DNA of 64,000 nt from Camellia lanceoleosa. Its lineage: Eukaryota; Streptophyta; Magnoliopsida; Ericales; Theaceae. How positions within the stretch are numbered: the first letter of the stretch is position 1; the number at the start of each line of letters is the position of its first letter. The translations under genes and the position numbers were made by a program. The notes under the pieces are model-generated. The model ran no database searches, had not been told where the DNA came from, and saw nothing but the letters and a program-made list of their open reading frames with translations. Location of the stretch: positions 120,691,429-120,755,428 of the forward strand of contig CM045770.1 of NCBI GenBank assembly GCA_025200525.1. Reading direction: 5' to 3'. Positions 21,498 to 33,400 of the stretch are shown one piece after another.

Positions 21498-24400
21498 TCA
21501 CTTGAAGTCCATCCCGGCAATGTCTCTGCAGATTTCGAGTTTGTTTCTCGAGACCACCTTTGTCAGTATGTCAGCTGGATTCTTATCTGTATGGATCTTG
21601 ATCAGTTCCAATAATTGCTTTTCTATCACTTCGCATATCCAATGATACCGAATATCAATGTGCTTTGTGCGAGAATGATACATCGAATTCTTGCTCAGGT
21701 CTATGGCACTCTGGCTATCACAATGTACCGTGAACTTTTCTTGCTTTAATCCCAACTCTTGGAGAAACCGTTGCAACCATAACATCTCTTTCCCAGCTTC
21801 CGCTGCGGCAATATATTCTGCCTCGGTTGTGGATAATGCAACACACTTCTGCAACTTGGACTGCCAAGACACAGCTCCCCCTGCAAAAGTGAATAGAAAT
21901 CCTGATGTAGATTTTCTACCATCAAGATCTCCCGCCATATCGGAATCCGTATAGCCTTCCAAGACTGGTTGAGCATCTCTAAAGCATAAACACATTTTTG
22001 CCGTACCCTTGAGGTACCTCAGAATCCACTTGACTGCTTCCCAATGCTCTTTTCCTGGATTGGAAAGGAATCTGCTTACTACTCCAACAACATGAGCAAT
22101 ATCTGGTCGGGTAGACACCATTGCATACATCAAACTCCCCACGGCAGATGAGTAGGGAATAGCCTCCATCTCTTCTTTTTCCTTAGTAGAGGAAGGACAA
22201 GAACTCTTGTTTAGCTTGAAATGATTAGCCAGCGAAGTATTGACTGGCTTGGAATCTTTCATGTTGAACTTTGCAATCACCCGTTCAACGTACTTCTCCT
22301 GTGATAGCCATAATTTCTTGGCTTTCCTGTCACGCACAATTTGCATGCCCAACATTTGCTGTGTAGGGCCTAGGTCCTTCATGTCAAAGGACTGTGATAA
22401 CTCCTTCTTCAATGATCTGATTACTGTGGCATCATGTCCAACAATTAGCATGTCATCAACATAGAGCAGGAGTATGATGAAGTTTCCATCGGGAAATTTC
22501 CTAACATAAACACACTGATCTGCAGCAGTTCTCTTGTACTCATGACCCACCATGAATGAGTCAAACTTCTCGTACCACTGTCTAGGCGCTTGTTTGAGGC
22601 CGTAAAGACTCTTCTTCAATCTGCAGACTAAGTTTTCTTTCCCTTTTACTTCAAAACCTTCTGGCTGCTCCATGTAAATTTCTTCCTTCAGGTCTCCATG
22701 GAGAAATGCCGTCTTCACATCCATCTGTTCAAGTTCCAAATTCAAACTGGCCGCTAGTCCCAAAACTACTCGAATGGATGTCATTTTTACAACTGGCGAG
22801 AAAATTTTATCAAAATCAATACCTTTCTTCTGCCTGAAACCTTTGACAACCAATCGAGCCTTATACTTGACTAGCTTTCCGTTGCCATCTTTCTTCAACT
22901 TGAACACCCATTTGTTCTGCAATGGTTTTCGATCCTGGGGAAGTTTTACCAAATCATAAGTCTGATTCTTCTGCAATGACTGAATCTCTTCTTGCATAGC
23001 TTGATGCCAGCTACTCTTCTCCTTATGATTCTGAGTTTCTTGAAAACTTTCTGGCTCCCCCTCATCAGTAAGCAAAATATAATCAGAACTAGGGTATTTT
23101 GACGTCGGTTTAGACTCTCTTGTTGATCTTCGCAACTGTGGACTAACAGTCTCTGGCGGAGGGGGTTGTGGCTCCCTCTGCTCAACACCCTCTTCTTCTG
23201 GATCTTCTTCTTCTGGCAATCCATCTTGCAACTCTACATCATTGGTTGCATGCTGCGGTAGCTTTTCTTCATGAGTGGCATGCTGTGATGGTGTAAGATT
23301 GGGAACAAGATCTAAAACATCATTAACTTTGGGTTTGGCTGGTTGTCCAAAGTCTGCTAAGGTCTGGCCTTCTTGAAATACCACATCTCGGCTTCGAATG
23401 ACCTTTTTGTTTTTCGGATCCCATAATCTGTATCCAAATTCTTCATCTCCATAGCCAATAAAGATACATGGAGTAGCTTTATCATCCAGCTTCTGTCTGT
23501 GCTCCTTGGATACATGTGCAAATGCTTTGCACCCAAACACTCTCAAGTGAGAGTAAGAAATCTCCCTTCCAGACCATACTTTCTCTGGAATTTCAAAATT
23601 CAGTGGAACTGATGGCGATCTGTTGATCAAATAGCATGCAACACGAACAGCTTCTCCCCAAAATGGCTTTGGCAGCTTTGCCATTTTTAGCATACATCTA
23701 ACCTTCTCCACAATGGTCCGGTTCATTCTTTCGGCTACACCATTGTGTTGTGGGGTTCCAGGAACAGTCTTCTCATGTCGGATGCCGCGAGTAGCACAGT
23801 AGGCTTCAAACTCCTTTGACGTGTACTCGCCTCCATTGTCTGTTCGGAGACACTTCAGCTTCTTTCCGGTCTCCCTTTCCACCATCGCATGAAATGTTTG
23901 AAAATGCTGGAACACCTCAGCTTTGGTTCTTAAGATATAAACCCATACCTTTCGTGATGCGTCATCAATAAATGTCAGGAAGTATTTTCTGCCACCCAAT
24001 GATTCCACTTCTATGGGACCGCATACATCAGAGTATACTCTGTTCAACAACTCTAATTGTCTTCTGGATGATGAGTGGAAAGCAACTCTATGTTGCTTCC
24101 CAAACAAGCAACTGTCACAAGGATTCAATTTCGCATCTTTGGCAAAGGGAATAAGTGACTTCTTTGCCAGAATTTGCAACCCTTTCTCACTCATGTGACC
24201 CAGCCTTTTATGCCACAAATTTGGTGATGCCTCATCTTCTATTGCGTTGAGGCTATCTGAATGCACCTCCACATGAGTCTTGTACAAAGTGCCACTTGCC
24301 TGTTCTCTGGCTACCACCAGAGATCCCTTTTTCAACTTCCACATGCCTTTGCCGAAGTAGTTTTCATAGCCTTGTCGATCTAAGGCTATCCCTGAGATAA

Positions 24401-25517
24401 GATTCAAGGGTAAATCAGGAACATGCCTGACATCTTTCAACACCATCGCGCACCCAACTTTGGTTTGGATGCGAACATCACTGATTTCTACAATCTTTGA
24501 AAAACTAGAGTTGCCCATCTTCACTATACCAAAATCTCCAGCTTGGTACGTACTGAAGAACTCTTTCCGGGGTGTAGCGTGGTAGGAAACTACTGTATCT
24601 ACCACCCACTCGGTGTCGTTGTCTGACATATGGAGGCATTTTTCTTCTTCAACAGAGAATAATGCAATATCCTCTGAGACAGTAACTACAGTGTTCCTAT
24701 CTTCAGTCTTTGGTTGTCTATTACCTTGTTTTTGTTCTCCCTTCAAGGCATAGTAGTATTTCTTTATGTGACCTTCTTGGCCACAATGGTAACACTTGAA
24801 CTTCGGCCGGCTCGTACCTTCTTTGGATTTCCCTCTGTCTTGAAATCTTCCTCTGCTGCGTCCTCTGCTTCTGTTTCTTCCTCTGTCTCTGCCTCTGCCT
24901 TTATTTTCTGTGACGAAGACATGGGATTGATTTCCACCCGAGTCTTTCCGCCTTGTCTCTTCGTTGTACATGGCGTCAATGACCATGCTCATATTCAGTT
25001 TTCCTTCTGGTACAGAGTTGCTGAGAGAAACCACCAACGTCTCCCAGCTATTAGGTAAAGAACTGAGCAGTAGAACGGCTTGCATTTCATCGTCCAACCG
25101 CATCTTGATGGTTGCAAGCTGATTCACCAGATTTTTGAATTCACTGGTGTGCTCAGCAATAGACACACCATTCTTCAACTTCAAATTTACTAGCCTTCTC
25201 ATCACCAAGGCTTTGTTTCGGGCGGTCTTTGACTAGTACATGTCGCTTAACATTGTCCAAAGAGTATAGGCATCTGTCTCTTCAGCAATATGATGGAACA
25301 CACTATGGTCTATCTATTGTCTGATACAAGCGATAGTCTTGCGGTTCATCTTTATCCAGTCATCATCTTTCATTCCTTCAGGTTTAACCCCTTTTATAAA
25401 AATGGGGTCATGCAAGTCTTTTAAAAATAGGATGTCTTCCATTCGTGACCTCCAAATTGCATAATTAGAATGAGTCAACTTGAACATAGATCCTGAAGGC
25501 GACGGTGATTCCCCCAT
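21498..25517 (-). pseudogene. Copia gag-pol polyprotein, element 1, two internal stops
   Basis: Gag begins at the ATG at 25517 and is interrupted by two in-frame TAG codons, at 25314-25316 and 25233-25235; the frame is otherwise open to 21498. Downstream of the second stop 1236 codons remain. Numbering from there, the zinc knuckle (139-152) has C, C and H but Tyr152 in place of the last Cys. The protease active site reads DTVVS at 204-208, so the Gly of the D-S/T-G triad is Val. Integrase has the HHCC region and its DDE residues in SDVCGP, RTDNGGEY and NGVAERMNRT. RT has LLLYVDDM, and RNase H has YTDSDMAGD and STTEAEYIA. The back half therefore looks sound, while gag and protease are damaged. 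Confidence 0.92.
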
Positions 25518-25840
25518 CAACACTTGTCTATAAAGAAAATAAGCTCTTTATGAAAAACAGGCTTCGCTGTTGAGTCCAGACTAGTCAAATTAGCCGGAAA
25601 AACACTTCGGATTGTCCAAATACAAACTGAAAATTTTTGAAATCTGATTTGCAAAATCTGACCGTACCGATGTGTCCAGAATACTCCAAATAGTCAAAAA
25701 ACACAATTGGATCGTCAAAAACGGACTCAGAATGGCTCAGATCAAGCCAAAACAGTTTTGACGGTTCAAATATGCAGGTGTACCTTAGCCGCGAAGCGCT
25801 GGATCACAGCTCCGCGGGTTGACTGGTCAACGGCTGGCTA

Positions 25841-25984
25841 ACGTGGCTGCCACGTGTCTGACACGTGTCTGCCTGCCTGACGCGTGTCTCCCACGTGGCA
25901 GATGACGTGGCGATGACTGGACGATGACGTGGCGCTGACTGGGTGCTGACATGGGATGACGTGTCGCTGACGTGGCGGCACGTG
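25841..25984. promoter_or_regulatory. Cluster of nine ACGTG / G-box motifs in the copia 1 leader
   Basis: Nine ACGTG cores occur in 144 bp (25841, 25852, 25863, 25893, 25905, 25927, 25959, 25970, 25980). Four are full CACGTG G-boxes and several have TGACGTGG context. The stretch is unusually GC-rich for this window and lies in the transcribed leader between the 5' LTR and gag. Such motifs are bound by plant bZIP and bHLH factors; an enhancer role is inference. Confidence 0.55.
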
Positions 25985-26260
25985 GTGCTGACTGGACTCA
26001 TCTTCTACCTTCGGCGCGCGTGCGGCGTGTGGTACGCGTGTGGTGTGACGCGCCGATACCAGAACGACGCGTGGAGGAGCGTGGGGCGAGTGGGCTTCGC
26101 TCGCCAACTTCAGAGGGCGCGTGGAAGCTTTTCTGGGCCTCTGCTTTTCTGTTCTGAACTCCCCTCGACGTGTCCTTGCTTTTGGTATGGTCAAAACTGA
26201 ATTTCGAGCAAATTGATTTCTGGGCAATTTCGAATTTTTGTTCCGAAACGCAACCGAAAT

Positions 26261-26273
26261 GGCTCTGATACCA
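26261..26273 (-). other. Primer binding site of copia element 1 (initiator tRNA-Met)
   Basis: The minus strand reads TGGTATCAGAGCC two bases inside the 5' LTR, complementary to the 3' end of plant initiator tRNA-Met. Confidence 0.9.
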
Positions 26274-26275
26274 CT

Positions 26276-26625
26276 TGTTGGGACTGTAAGATACCAGAAA
26301 TCAATCACATACAATAACACAACAATATTTACGTGGTTCGGCAATTGCCTACGTCTACGGAGAGCTATTCACTATAGAATTTTTCCCGGAGGGAGATTAC
26401 AACTCACACCTCACAAACTCTCTATAGAACTCTCACTTCTCACTTCTCTCACAGCTCCTCTTTTTCTGTGAGTTTGTTATTATTCAACCCCTCCTCCTCA
26501 CCTCAATTTATACACAATTGAGGGAGGAGGTGATTAACATCTACTCCATTCCACTCTCTAGTGGAGCTTCCATTTGGGTAGTGGAGTACATAGTGCTGCA
26601 CTAAATGGATGGTGCTACACTAACA
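26276..26625 (-). repeat. 5' LTR of copia element 1
   Basis: Pair of 21107-21460, with TG/CA ends. Four bases shorter through a small indel near 26535. Confidence 0.93.
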
Positions 26626-28722
26626 TTTTCATGGTATTTTTTGTTCATGATTGGGTCACTGGTGGTGGCAGATATTTGCAAGTTCAAGTAACTACAAGAG
26701 CTGAAGACTGTGTTTGGATTATAAATTTGGAGAATGATTTGGAAAGGAAAAGGGAAAAAGTGTGTGAAAGTTTATATTTTATTCACAATTCACACACCAT
26801 TTTTATTTCTCTTTTCAAATTACTCGTCAAATCCATGATCCAAACACAGTCGATAAGGACTTTTCATGGTATTTTATTGTTCATGGCTTGGACACGAAAA
26901 GTTGGATCCTTTGTTTGAGAGGTAGATGGGGTTTATATAAGTAAGGATTGCTTGGGGGCAAAAATATACATAAGCCAAGTAATCTATATATATACACACT
27001 AGGATAATATATCATCTTGTCGTAACTAGAATGAAAATAAAATCTCACTGAAAGTGTACAAGAGATATGCAGCTGCAGGTTGGAATCTGTGACCACAACT
27101 TCAACTTAAGACCTGTGGCTGCACCTTTTTAGGGCAACCGCAACCCCGCTTTTGTGGCTGTAGGTTTTAGACTTCCAATTTGATAAAAAATGTGCGGCCT
27201 CATGTTTGTCACATGTGGGCTTCACTTCAATTTGGTTGCAACCTTCGTTTTGAGTGATTTTGTTTGCTCCCAATGTACTAAATCAACTTAAAATTGACTT
27301 TTTATTAAAAAATACATAATTCCGGACATTTTCTACTGAAAATTGGCGATTAAAAATTGATTGAATGCGCGAGTGGTCACCTCACATACCTTTTTGAGAA
27401 CATTTTAAAAGTATTAGCATTTTATTTAATGCTGAAAAACAATTTGGAAATTTGAGTTTATTTTGGAAAGCTAATCTAAAGGATTTATTAGAAGGTCGTA
27501 CGCATCGTCTTATTGAGAATGTAACACTTCCATAACTAGAAAACACTTGAGGGTGTCAAAGTTTTAGGACCGGTCAAAATGTAGTTTCTACAGCCCTTTA
27601 AGGTGCTTCCAACTCAAACACAAGGGTTGTGCAGGTTGACAAAGCATCAAGTTGTTCGCCCTTGAGCCAGGTCCTCATGACCTGAAATAGTCCTTGCTTG
27701 GTTTGACCCTCTTCACCGACCAACATCACACAGTCTTGGAGGGTAGCAAAGAACAATATTTTAATGCACCAAGAATCAAAGCAAAGGCCAAATAAGATGA
27801 GCTTCACAAACATTAGTAAAAGTAATGAAAATAAACTTTAGGCTTGACACATAACACTTGTATTGTACAGCAAAGAAAGATCAACCTACAGATTTTGATT
27901 TCCTACTGCACTAATGCAAAGTGGAAATGAAGACATGCACATGTTAATTCTAATTTGGTCCAGGAAAACTTTAGGACCTTTATAATCTTTTCAAGTTTCA
28001 AGCAAATAAAACACATATTGTAAAATTAAATGAACCGAATTAAAAAAAAACTCAACCCTTAATAATTATCAAATAGGGCATACAGTGTTCAGTTAAATCA
28101 CTATAATATATTTCCACAACTAAGATTAGATCCATTACTGACTACATTAGATTAGACCCATATCTATTAATTAATACATTGGTAAATAAATTTCATTCAT
28201 AAAACAATATTAGATATTAAACAAACCATAGGCAAGAATGCTTACTCAAGACTACATCAGAGTGATCCATCTAATGACTAGGCCCTGCTTTCTTCCTTTT
28301 TCTTTTCTTCTTCTCAACATGCGTTGTGTTGGATGAGGATGAGCCTGAGCCTGAGGTTGGTATAACACTTTGGCAAATTTCTTTTAGCTTCCGTATATGG
28401 ATAGCAAAATCTATGCCTCGATTAGACAGGATGAACATCCCAATGACCCTTCCCATTGAATCAAATATAGGGCTACCAGATGAGCCACTAAGATATTCTC
28501 TCTCTTGAATGAGAGCTTCTCTCTCTTAGATGAGAGTCTTTCTACCCTAGGGTTCCCTGTGGTCTTTTCTTTTACTCCATCGCCCTCCCTTCCTCCCCTC
28601 TTTCCTTCCTCCCTCCTCCCTAGCCACCCCTGGCTGTCCCCACTCACTTACTCTCATTTTTTAACCTGAAGCTCCACCGTGTTCTCCCCTCCACCGCAAC
28701 CCTCTCGCTCCGTCTTTTTGCC

Positions 28723-30441
28723 ATGGCCTCCTCCTCCACCAGCCCTGTTTCGGAAGAGCTCGAGCTTTTTGATAGTCCAACTGCAGTTGAAGATGTCCCC
28801 AGTCTCTGCCTATTGGGGAAAGTCCTAGCCCCCAAGTCTCTGAACAATAATACTGTCTCCTCCATTATCAAAGGGGCATGGAGAGTTAGAGGAGAGCTCT
28901 CCATCTCACCTTGGAGTGTGAATACTTTCCTCTTTCAGTTTTCAGAGGCAGAAGATCGCAACCGTATCCTCAGCGAACGTCCATGGTCGATTATGGGCTC
29001 TCTCTTGGTCCTTCAAACCCTCTCCCCTAATCAAACCTTTGAAGAAGTGGACTTCAACTGGTGCCCTTTCTGGGTCCAAGCACATGGGCTTCCTATCCAG
29101 AACATGACCAAACAGAATGGACTCATTCTTGGTAATAGGCTCGGGAAGGTCCTTAGTGTGGAAGCCCCTCAGGATGGCCTCCTGCTTCACCGCAGTTTTC
29201 TACGGATTCGAGTGGAAATTAACATCCAACATCCTCTCCCTCGAGGTTTGTGGCTCAAACGTTCCCCTGGCAATAATGGGGTTTGGATAAATTTCAAATA
29301 TGAGAAATTGACCGATTTTTGCTATGATTGCGGACGTATTGGTCACGACAACAAGAGTTGCAAATTTGTTTCTAAAGAAGCTGGCAGCAGCTCGGGGTAT
29401 GGACCTGACCTTCGCACTGGGGTGCCCAGAAGTATTGTTTCTCCAGTGCATTTTGCAAAACCAGCGGGTGTTTCGTCGGACAACAGCCCACGGCCTACCC
29501 ACGGCACCTCACCGTCGGCATCCATGGTTGCGCATGGCTTGGGGGTGCCAAGACACCGTACTACGGCTGCATCTCCTCAGTACAGCCCTCCTCCACTCCC
29601 AGAGTCGTGCGCACACACTCCTGCTCCCCCTCAGCTTGCAACAAGTGGCATGAGTAATTCCCAACCACGTGGCCCCCAATCAGAGACAGCTTTTGCTCCT
29701 ACTCCTACTCGGATAGAGCCCTCGCCTACCCAGTCTCTCCTTAAGCCCATCTCCACTCCTAACCCTTCCTTTCCGCCCTTTGGCCCAACTACCAGAGCAG
29801 GCCTCTTACCCGATGCAAATACTAAGCCCAATTATTTTGTGACTGAGCCACCTGATAGCCCCAGTACACCCAACAGCCCAAAAGAGCTAGAACCTACTGA
29901 CCCTGCTACCGATTTGGGCCCTACTCATGCAATCACAATCCTACAATATCCTGGCCCTATTCCCCCACCCCTGGGCATCTCCTCTGCTCTGGATTTATGT
30001 CTTTCTAAAGCCATTAATACTCTCTCTCTAAAGAGGAAAGCTCCTGCCGATGACCTCCCTTTAAACCAGCCTCTGAAACTCCTCAAAACTACAGAACCCG
30101 CACCACCGCGGCACCTACCAATTCTTCACTCATCCACTGCTTCACAGAGGGGACACCCAAGACGCCCAAGAAGCACTCCGGGTAGGAAATTGGTCAAGAG
30201 GCGGGTCCGGAATTCCTTGGCAACTCCAGCACTGGATTATGGAGCAAGTGAGCTGGTGGACATCAATGTTCAAACTGCGGAGGGCAGAGAAGAAGGGCAC
30301 TCTCTGGTACCCATTGAGGTCAGTCCATTTACATATGCTTCTGATTTTTGTGCATCACAAGTCCCTAGCACTTTCCCAGATTCGGAGTCCTTTGATAAAG
30401 CGGCGGTGGCTGGCCCTATACAGCCACAACAACCATGTTGA
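28723..30441 (+). CDS. LINE ORF1 protein (DUF4283-like, CCHC zinc knuckle)
   Basis: An open frame of 572 aa. Residues about 25-180 resemble the DUF4283 domain of plant LINE ORF1 proteins (RPWSIMGSLLVLQ, WVQAHGLP), followed by a CCHC knuckle C200-C203-H208-C213 in FCYDCGRIGHDNKSC. The rest, from residue 225, is Pro/Ser/Thr-rich and probably disordered. ORF1 proteins bind the element RNA to form the RNP. Its stop overlaps the ORF2 start by 7 nt (ATGTTGA at 30435-30441), suggesting that ORF2 is translated by termination-reinitiation. Confidence 0.9.
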   Translation: MASSSTSPVSEELELFDSPTAVEDVPSLCLLGKVLAPKSLNNNTVSSIIKGAWRVRGELSISPWSVNTFLFQFSEAEDRNRILSERPWSIMGSLLVLQTLSPNQTFEEVDFNWCPFWVQAHGLPIQNMTKQNGLILGNRLGKVLSVEAPQDGLLLHRSFLRIRVEINIQHPLPRGLWLKRSPGNNGVWINFKYEKLTDFCYDCGRIGHDNKSCKFVSKEAGSSSGYGPDLRTGVPRSIVSPVHFAKPAGVSSDNSPRPTHGTSPSASMVAHGLGVPRHRTTAASPQYSPPPLPESCAHTPAPPQLATSGMSNSQPRGPQSETAFAPTPTRIEPSPTQSLLKPISTPNPSFPPFGPTTRAGLLPDANTKPNYFVTEPPDSPSTPNSPKELEPTDPATDLGPTHAITILQYPGPIPPPLGISSALDLCLSKAINTLSLKRKAPADDLPLNQPLKLLKTTEPAPPRHLPILHSSTASQRGHPRRPRSTPGRKLVKRRVRNSLATPALDYGASELVDINVQTAEGREEGHSLVPIEVSPFTYASDFCASQVPSTFPDSESFDKAAVAGPIQPQQPC

Positions 30442-33400
30442 TTCTGAGCTGGAATTGTCAGGGGATTGGGCGACCCCTGACATTCCAGATCCTCCGAGGG
30501 CTCTGTAATACCCATCGTCCTACAATAATTTTCCTCATGGAAACCAAAAATAAGCGTGTTAAACTGGAAGGTCTCCGCCGGAGGCTTCGTTTTCCCAATT
30601 ATTGCTATGTTGATCCTGTTGGTTTATCCGGCGGTTTAGCTCTCTGGTGGTCAGACGAGGTTTCTCTTCAAGTCCGTCATAAATCCCCCAACATCTTTAG
30701 ATGTATCATCTCCAAAGGGGCAATTACTGAAGACTGGCTTGCAACCTTTGTCTATGCTCCTCCTAGATGGTCGGAACGCCAAGCCTTTTGGAAATATCTT
30801 AAAAAGATTGCTTTAGAAAACAAATACCCCTGGCTTTGCATTGGTGACCTTAATGAAGTGGGCATGTCGTGGGAAAAACAAGGCTCAGTAGCTTGTAACA
30901 AGTTCCGAATGGAGCAGTTTCAGAATCTCTTGGCAGAATGTGAATTCATGGACCTTGAATTTAAAGGGGCCCCGTATACATGGACTAACAATCAGAAAGG
31001 GGAGTGTCACTTGAGGGAGAGATTGGATAAAGCCTTTGCAACAGTTGACTGGCGTCTTATGTTCCCTTATGCCCAACTCCATCATGAAGCTTTTGTGGGG
31101 TCAGATCACTGCCCGGTACTCCTTCATTGCACAACTCCACCAAAAAAGGTCCCCTACCAATTTAAATTCGAATCCATGTGGACAACCAAACCTGAATGTG
31201 CTGAGATCATTGAGTTTCATTGGCGGCACCATCAATCTAGTTCTCCTATGCATCAGCTTACACAGAAACTAGCTTCTTGTCAACGGGGCCTTCGAATCTG
31301 GAGCCGAGAAGCCTTTGGTAATAATAAGCTTAAGTTGAATGACTTACGGGCCAACCTACTTCACTATCAGTCCTCTACTACCATTTGGATAATGGCTCAC
31401 AGATTCGTCAACTCCAAGACGAGATAGCGGCCACTTTACTTCATGAAGAGATGTACCAACATCAGCGGTCCCGTATCAACTGGCTCAGTTATGGCGACCG
31501 GAACTCGGCCTTTTTTCATGCAACAGTGGCCCAACGCCGACAGAGGAATCAATTGGTCAAAATCCAGAATAGCAGTGGAGTCTGGCTCGAGACGGATCAT
31601 GAGATTAACCTCCACCTCCATAATTACTTTTCCACCTTATTCCAAGCTAAGGACCCTAGACATTTCGAGGAGGCACTTTCAGTGGTACACCCTGTGGTTT
31701 CTACGGACATGAATGATGCTCTATTGAAGCCGGTTACGGATGATGAGATTAAAGGTGCTACTTTTCAGCTCGGATCTCTAAAGGCCCCAGGCCCTGATGG
31801 TTTTCCTGGCCTATTTTATCAGAAGCATTGGGATATTGTGGGTCCAGAGCTGTGTGCAACAGTCAAATTTTTCTTCATCAATGGGTCCCTCTTACGTGAT
31901 CTTAATCATACCAATCTGATTTTAATTCCTAAGGTGGACGCCCCTACTAGTCTTACTCAATTTACCCCATCGGTCTATGCAACTTCAAAGATGAAAATCA
32001 TTACTAAAGTCATGGAAAATAGACTGAAAAAAATCCTAAAGCACCTTATTTCCCCTCAACAAGCGGCTTTCGTCCCCGGTAGACTTATTCAAGACAGCAT
32101 CCTAATCGCCCATGAGGCTTTCCACTATTTGAAGCAGAAGAACATTGGCAAACATGCGAACTTGGCCCTTAAGCTGGATTTCAACAAGGCATATGACAGA
32201 ATCCAATGGGATTTCTTGCAAGCTGTGATGCTAAAAATGGGTTTCCATGGGCATTGGGTGAATTTAATCATGGAATGTGTCACAACAGTGCGGTTTTCCA
32301 TCTACATCAACGGAGCAAAGCGTACTTCTATCAACCCCTCATGTGGCCTCCGCCAAGGCGACCCACTCTCGCCTTATCTCTTTCTCATGGTGGCTGATGT
32401 GCTTTCCAACCTTATCACTCGGGCTCTCTATTCTCAAGAGATTTCAGGGCTGAAAATGCGAAGTACCTGTCCAGTCATCTCTCACATCTTCTTTGCTGAT
32501 GATGCTCTGTTATTCCTTAGGGCCACTCAGACTGAATGCCAACATATCATGGCCACTCAAGAATCTGCATGATGAAGCTTCCGGACAACTTATTAATTTT
32601 GACAAATCGGGAGTGTTGTTCTCCTCCAATGCATCTGCATCTACCCGTAGTTCCATCTGCTCCTCTTTGGGTGTCCCTCAAGCCAATCTTCAAGCTAAAT
32701 ACCTGGGCCTACCTTCTTCTTGGGGCAGATCTAAAGCTGCAACCTTTGGGAGCTTGATTGAAAAAGCGTTGTACAAAATGCAGGGTTGGAAATCTAAACT
32801 TCTATCTCAGGCCGGTAAGGAAATTCTCATCAAAGCCGTTGTTCAGGCTTTACCCTCCTATGCCATGTCTTGCTTTGAAATGCCATACTCTTTTTGCTCT
32901 AAGCTAAATTCCCTCGTTCGGAACTATTAGTGGAAAGGGGATCCGGCAAACAAGGGCATTCCCTGGCTCAGTTGGGATCATATGACAGCCCCCAAAAATC
33001 AAGGAGGTATGGGCTTCCGCGATTTCAAGGCGTTCAATCAAGCCTTACTTGCCAAGCAAAGTTGGCGCCTCCTCATGAATCCCAACTCCTTCTGGGCTCG
33101 TGTGTATAAAGGACTTTACTACCCTAATTCTAATTTCTTGCAAGCAGCTAGAGGCACGAGATCATCTTGGGCTTGGTCCAGCCTACTCAAGGGCAGGGCA
33201 CTCCTCCAAACGGGACTCCGACGGCAAATCCAAAATGGCAACCTTGCACATTTCTGGAAGGACAAGTGGGTACCCTCTACTAAAGATTTCAAGCTTGCTT
33301 CTCCGAAACCGCCTCATTGTACTGTCCAAACAGTGGCTGAAGTTATTGATCCCAATCGTAAAATCTGGAAATATGACCTTTTCAAACAATGGCTTTTGCC

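Larger units (their letters stand above)
21107..26625 (-). mobile_element. Ty1/copia LTR retrotransposon 1, Tork/Tnt1-like
   Basis: A complete element with two LTRs (354 and 350 bp), TG...CA ends and a 5-bp target duplication TTTTC (21102-21106 and 26626-26630). The empty site is seen in units A (3909) and B (8385), which read CTTGGCTTTT(T/C)ATGG. The order gag, protease, integrase, RT, RNase H on the minus strand defines copia type. The LTRs differ at about ten positions plus a small indel, so the insertion is fairly recent but not brand new. Coding lesions make it non-autonomous. Confidence 0.95.
20772..28494. repeat. Protease duplicated segment, unit C, left part
   Basis: Matches unit A from about 3588 and unit B from about 8058 onward; the equivalent of 2362-3587 is absent. 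It is interrupted by copia element 1 at 21102-26630. The remaining sequence, 20772-21101 and 26631-28270, holds no gene, only duplicated flank. It continues beyond the LINE at 34641-38060. Confidence 0.85.

Noticed and set aside
25838..26344. 168-codon minus-strand ORF across the copia 1 leader and LTR
   Set aside because: Overlaps the primer site and LTR, has biased Arg/Pro/His composition from the GC-rich leader, and matches no gag domain; real gag starts further on.
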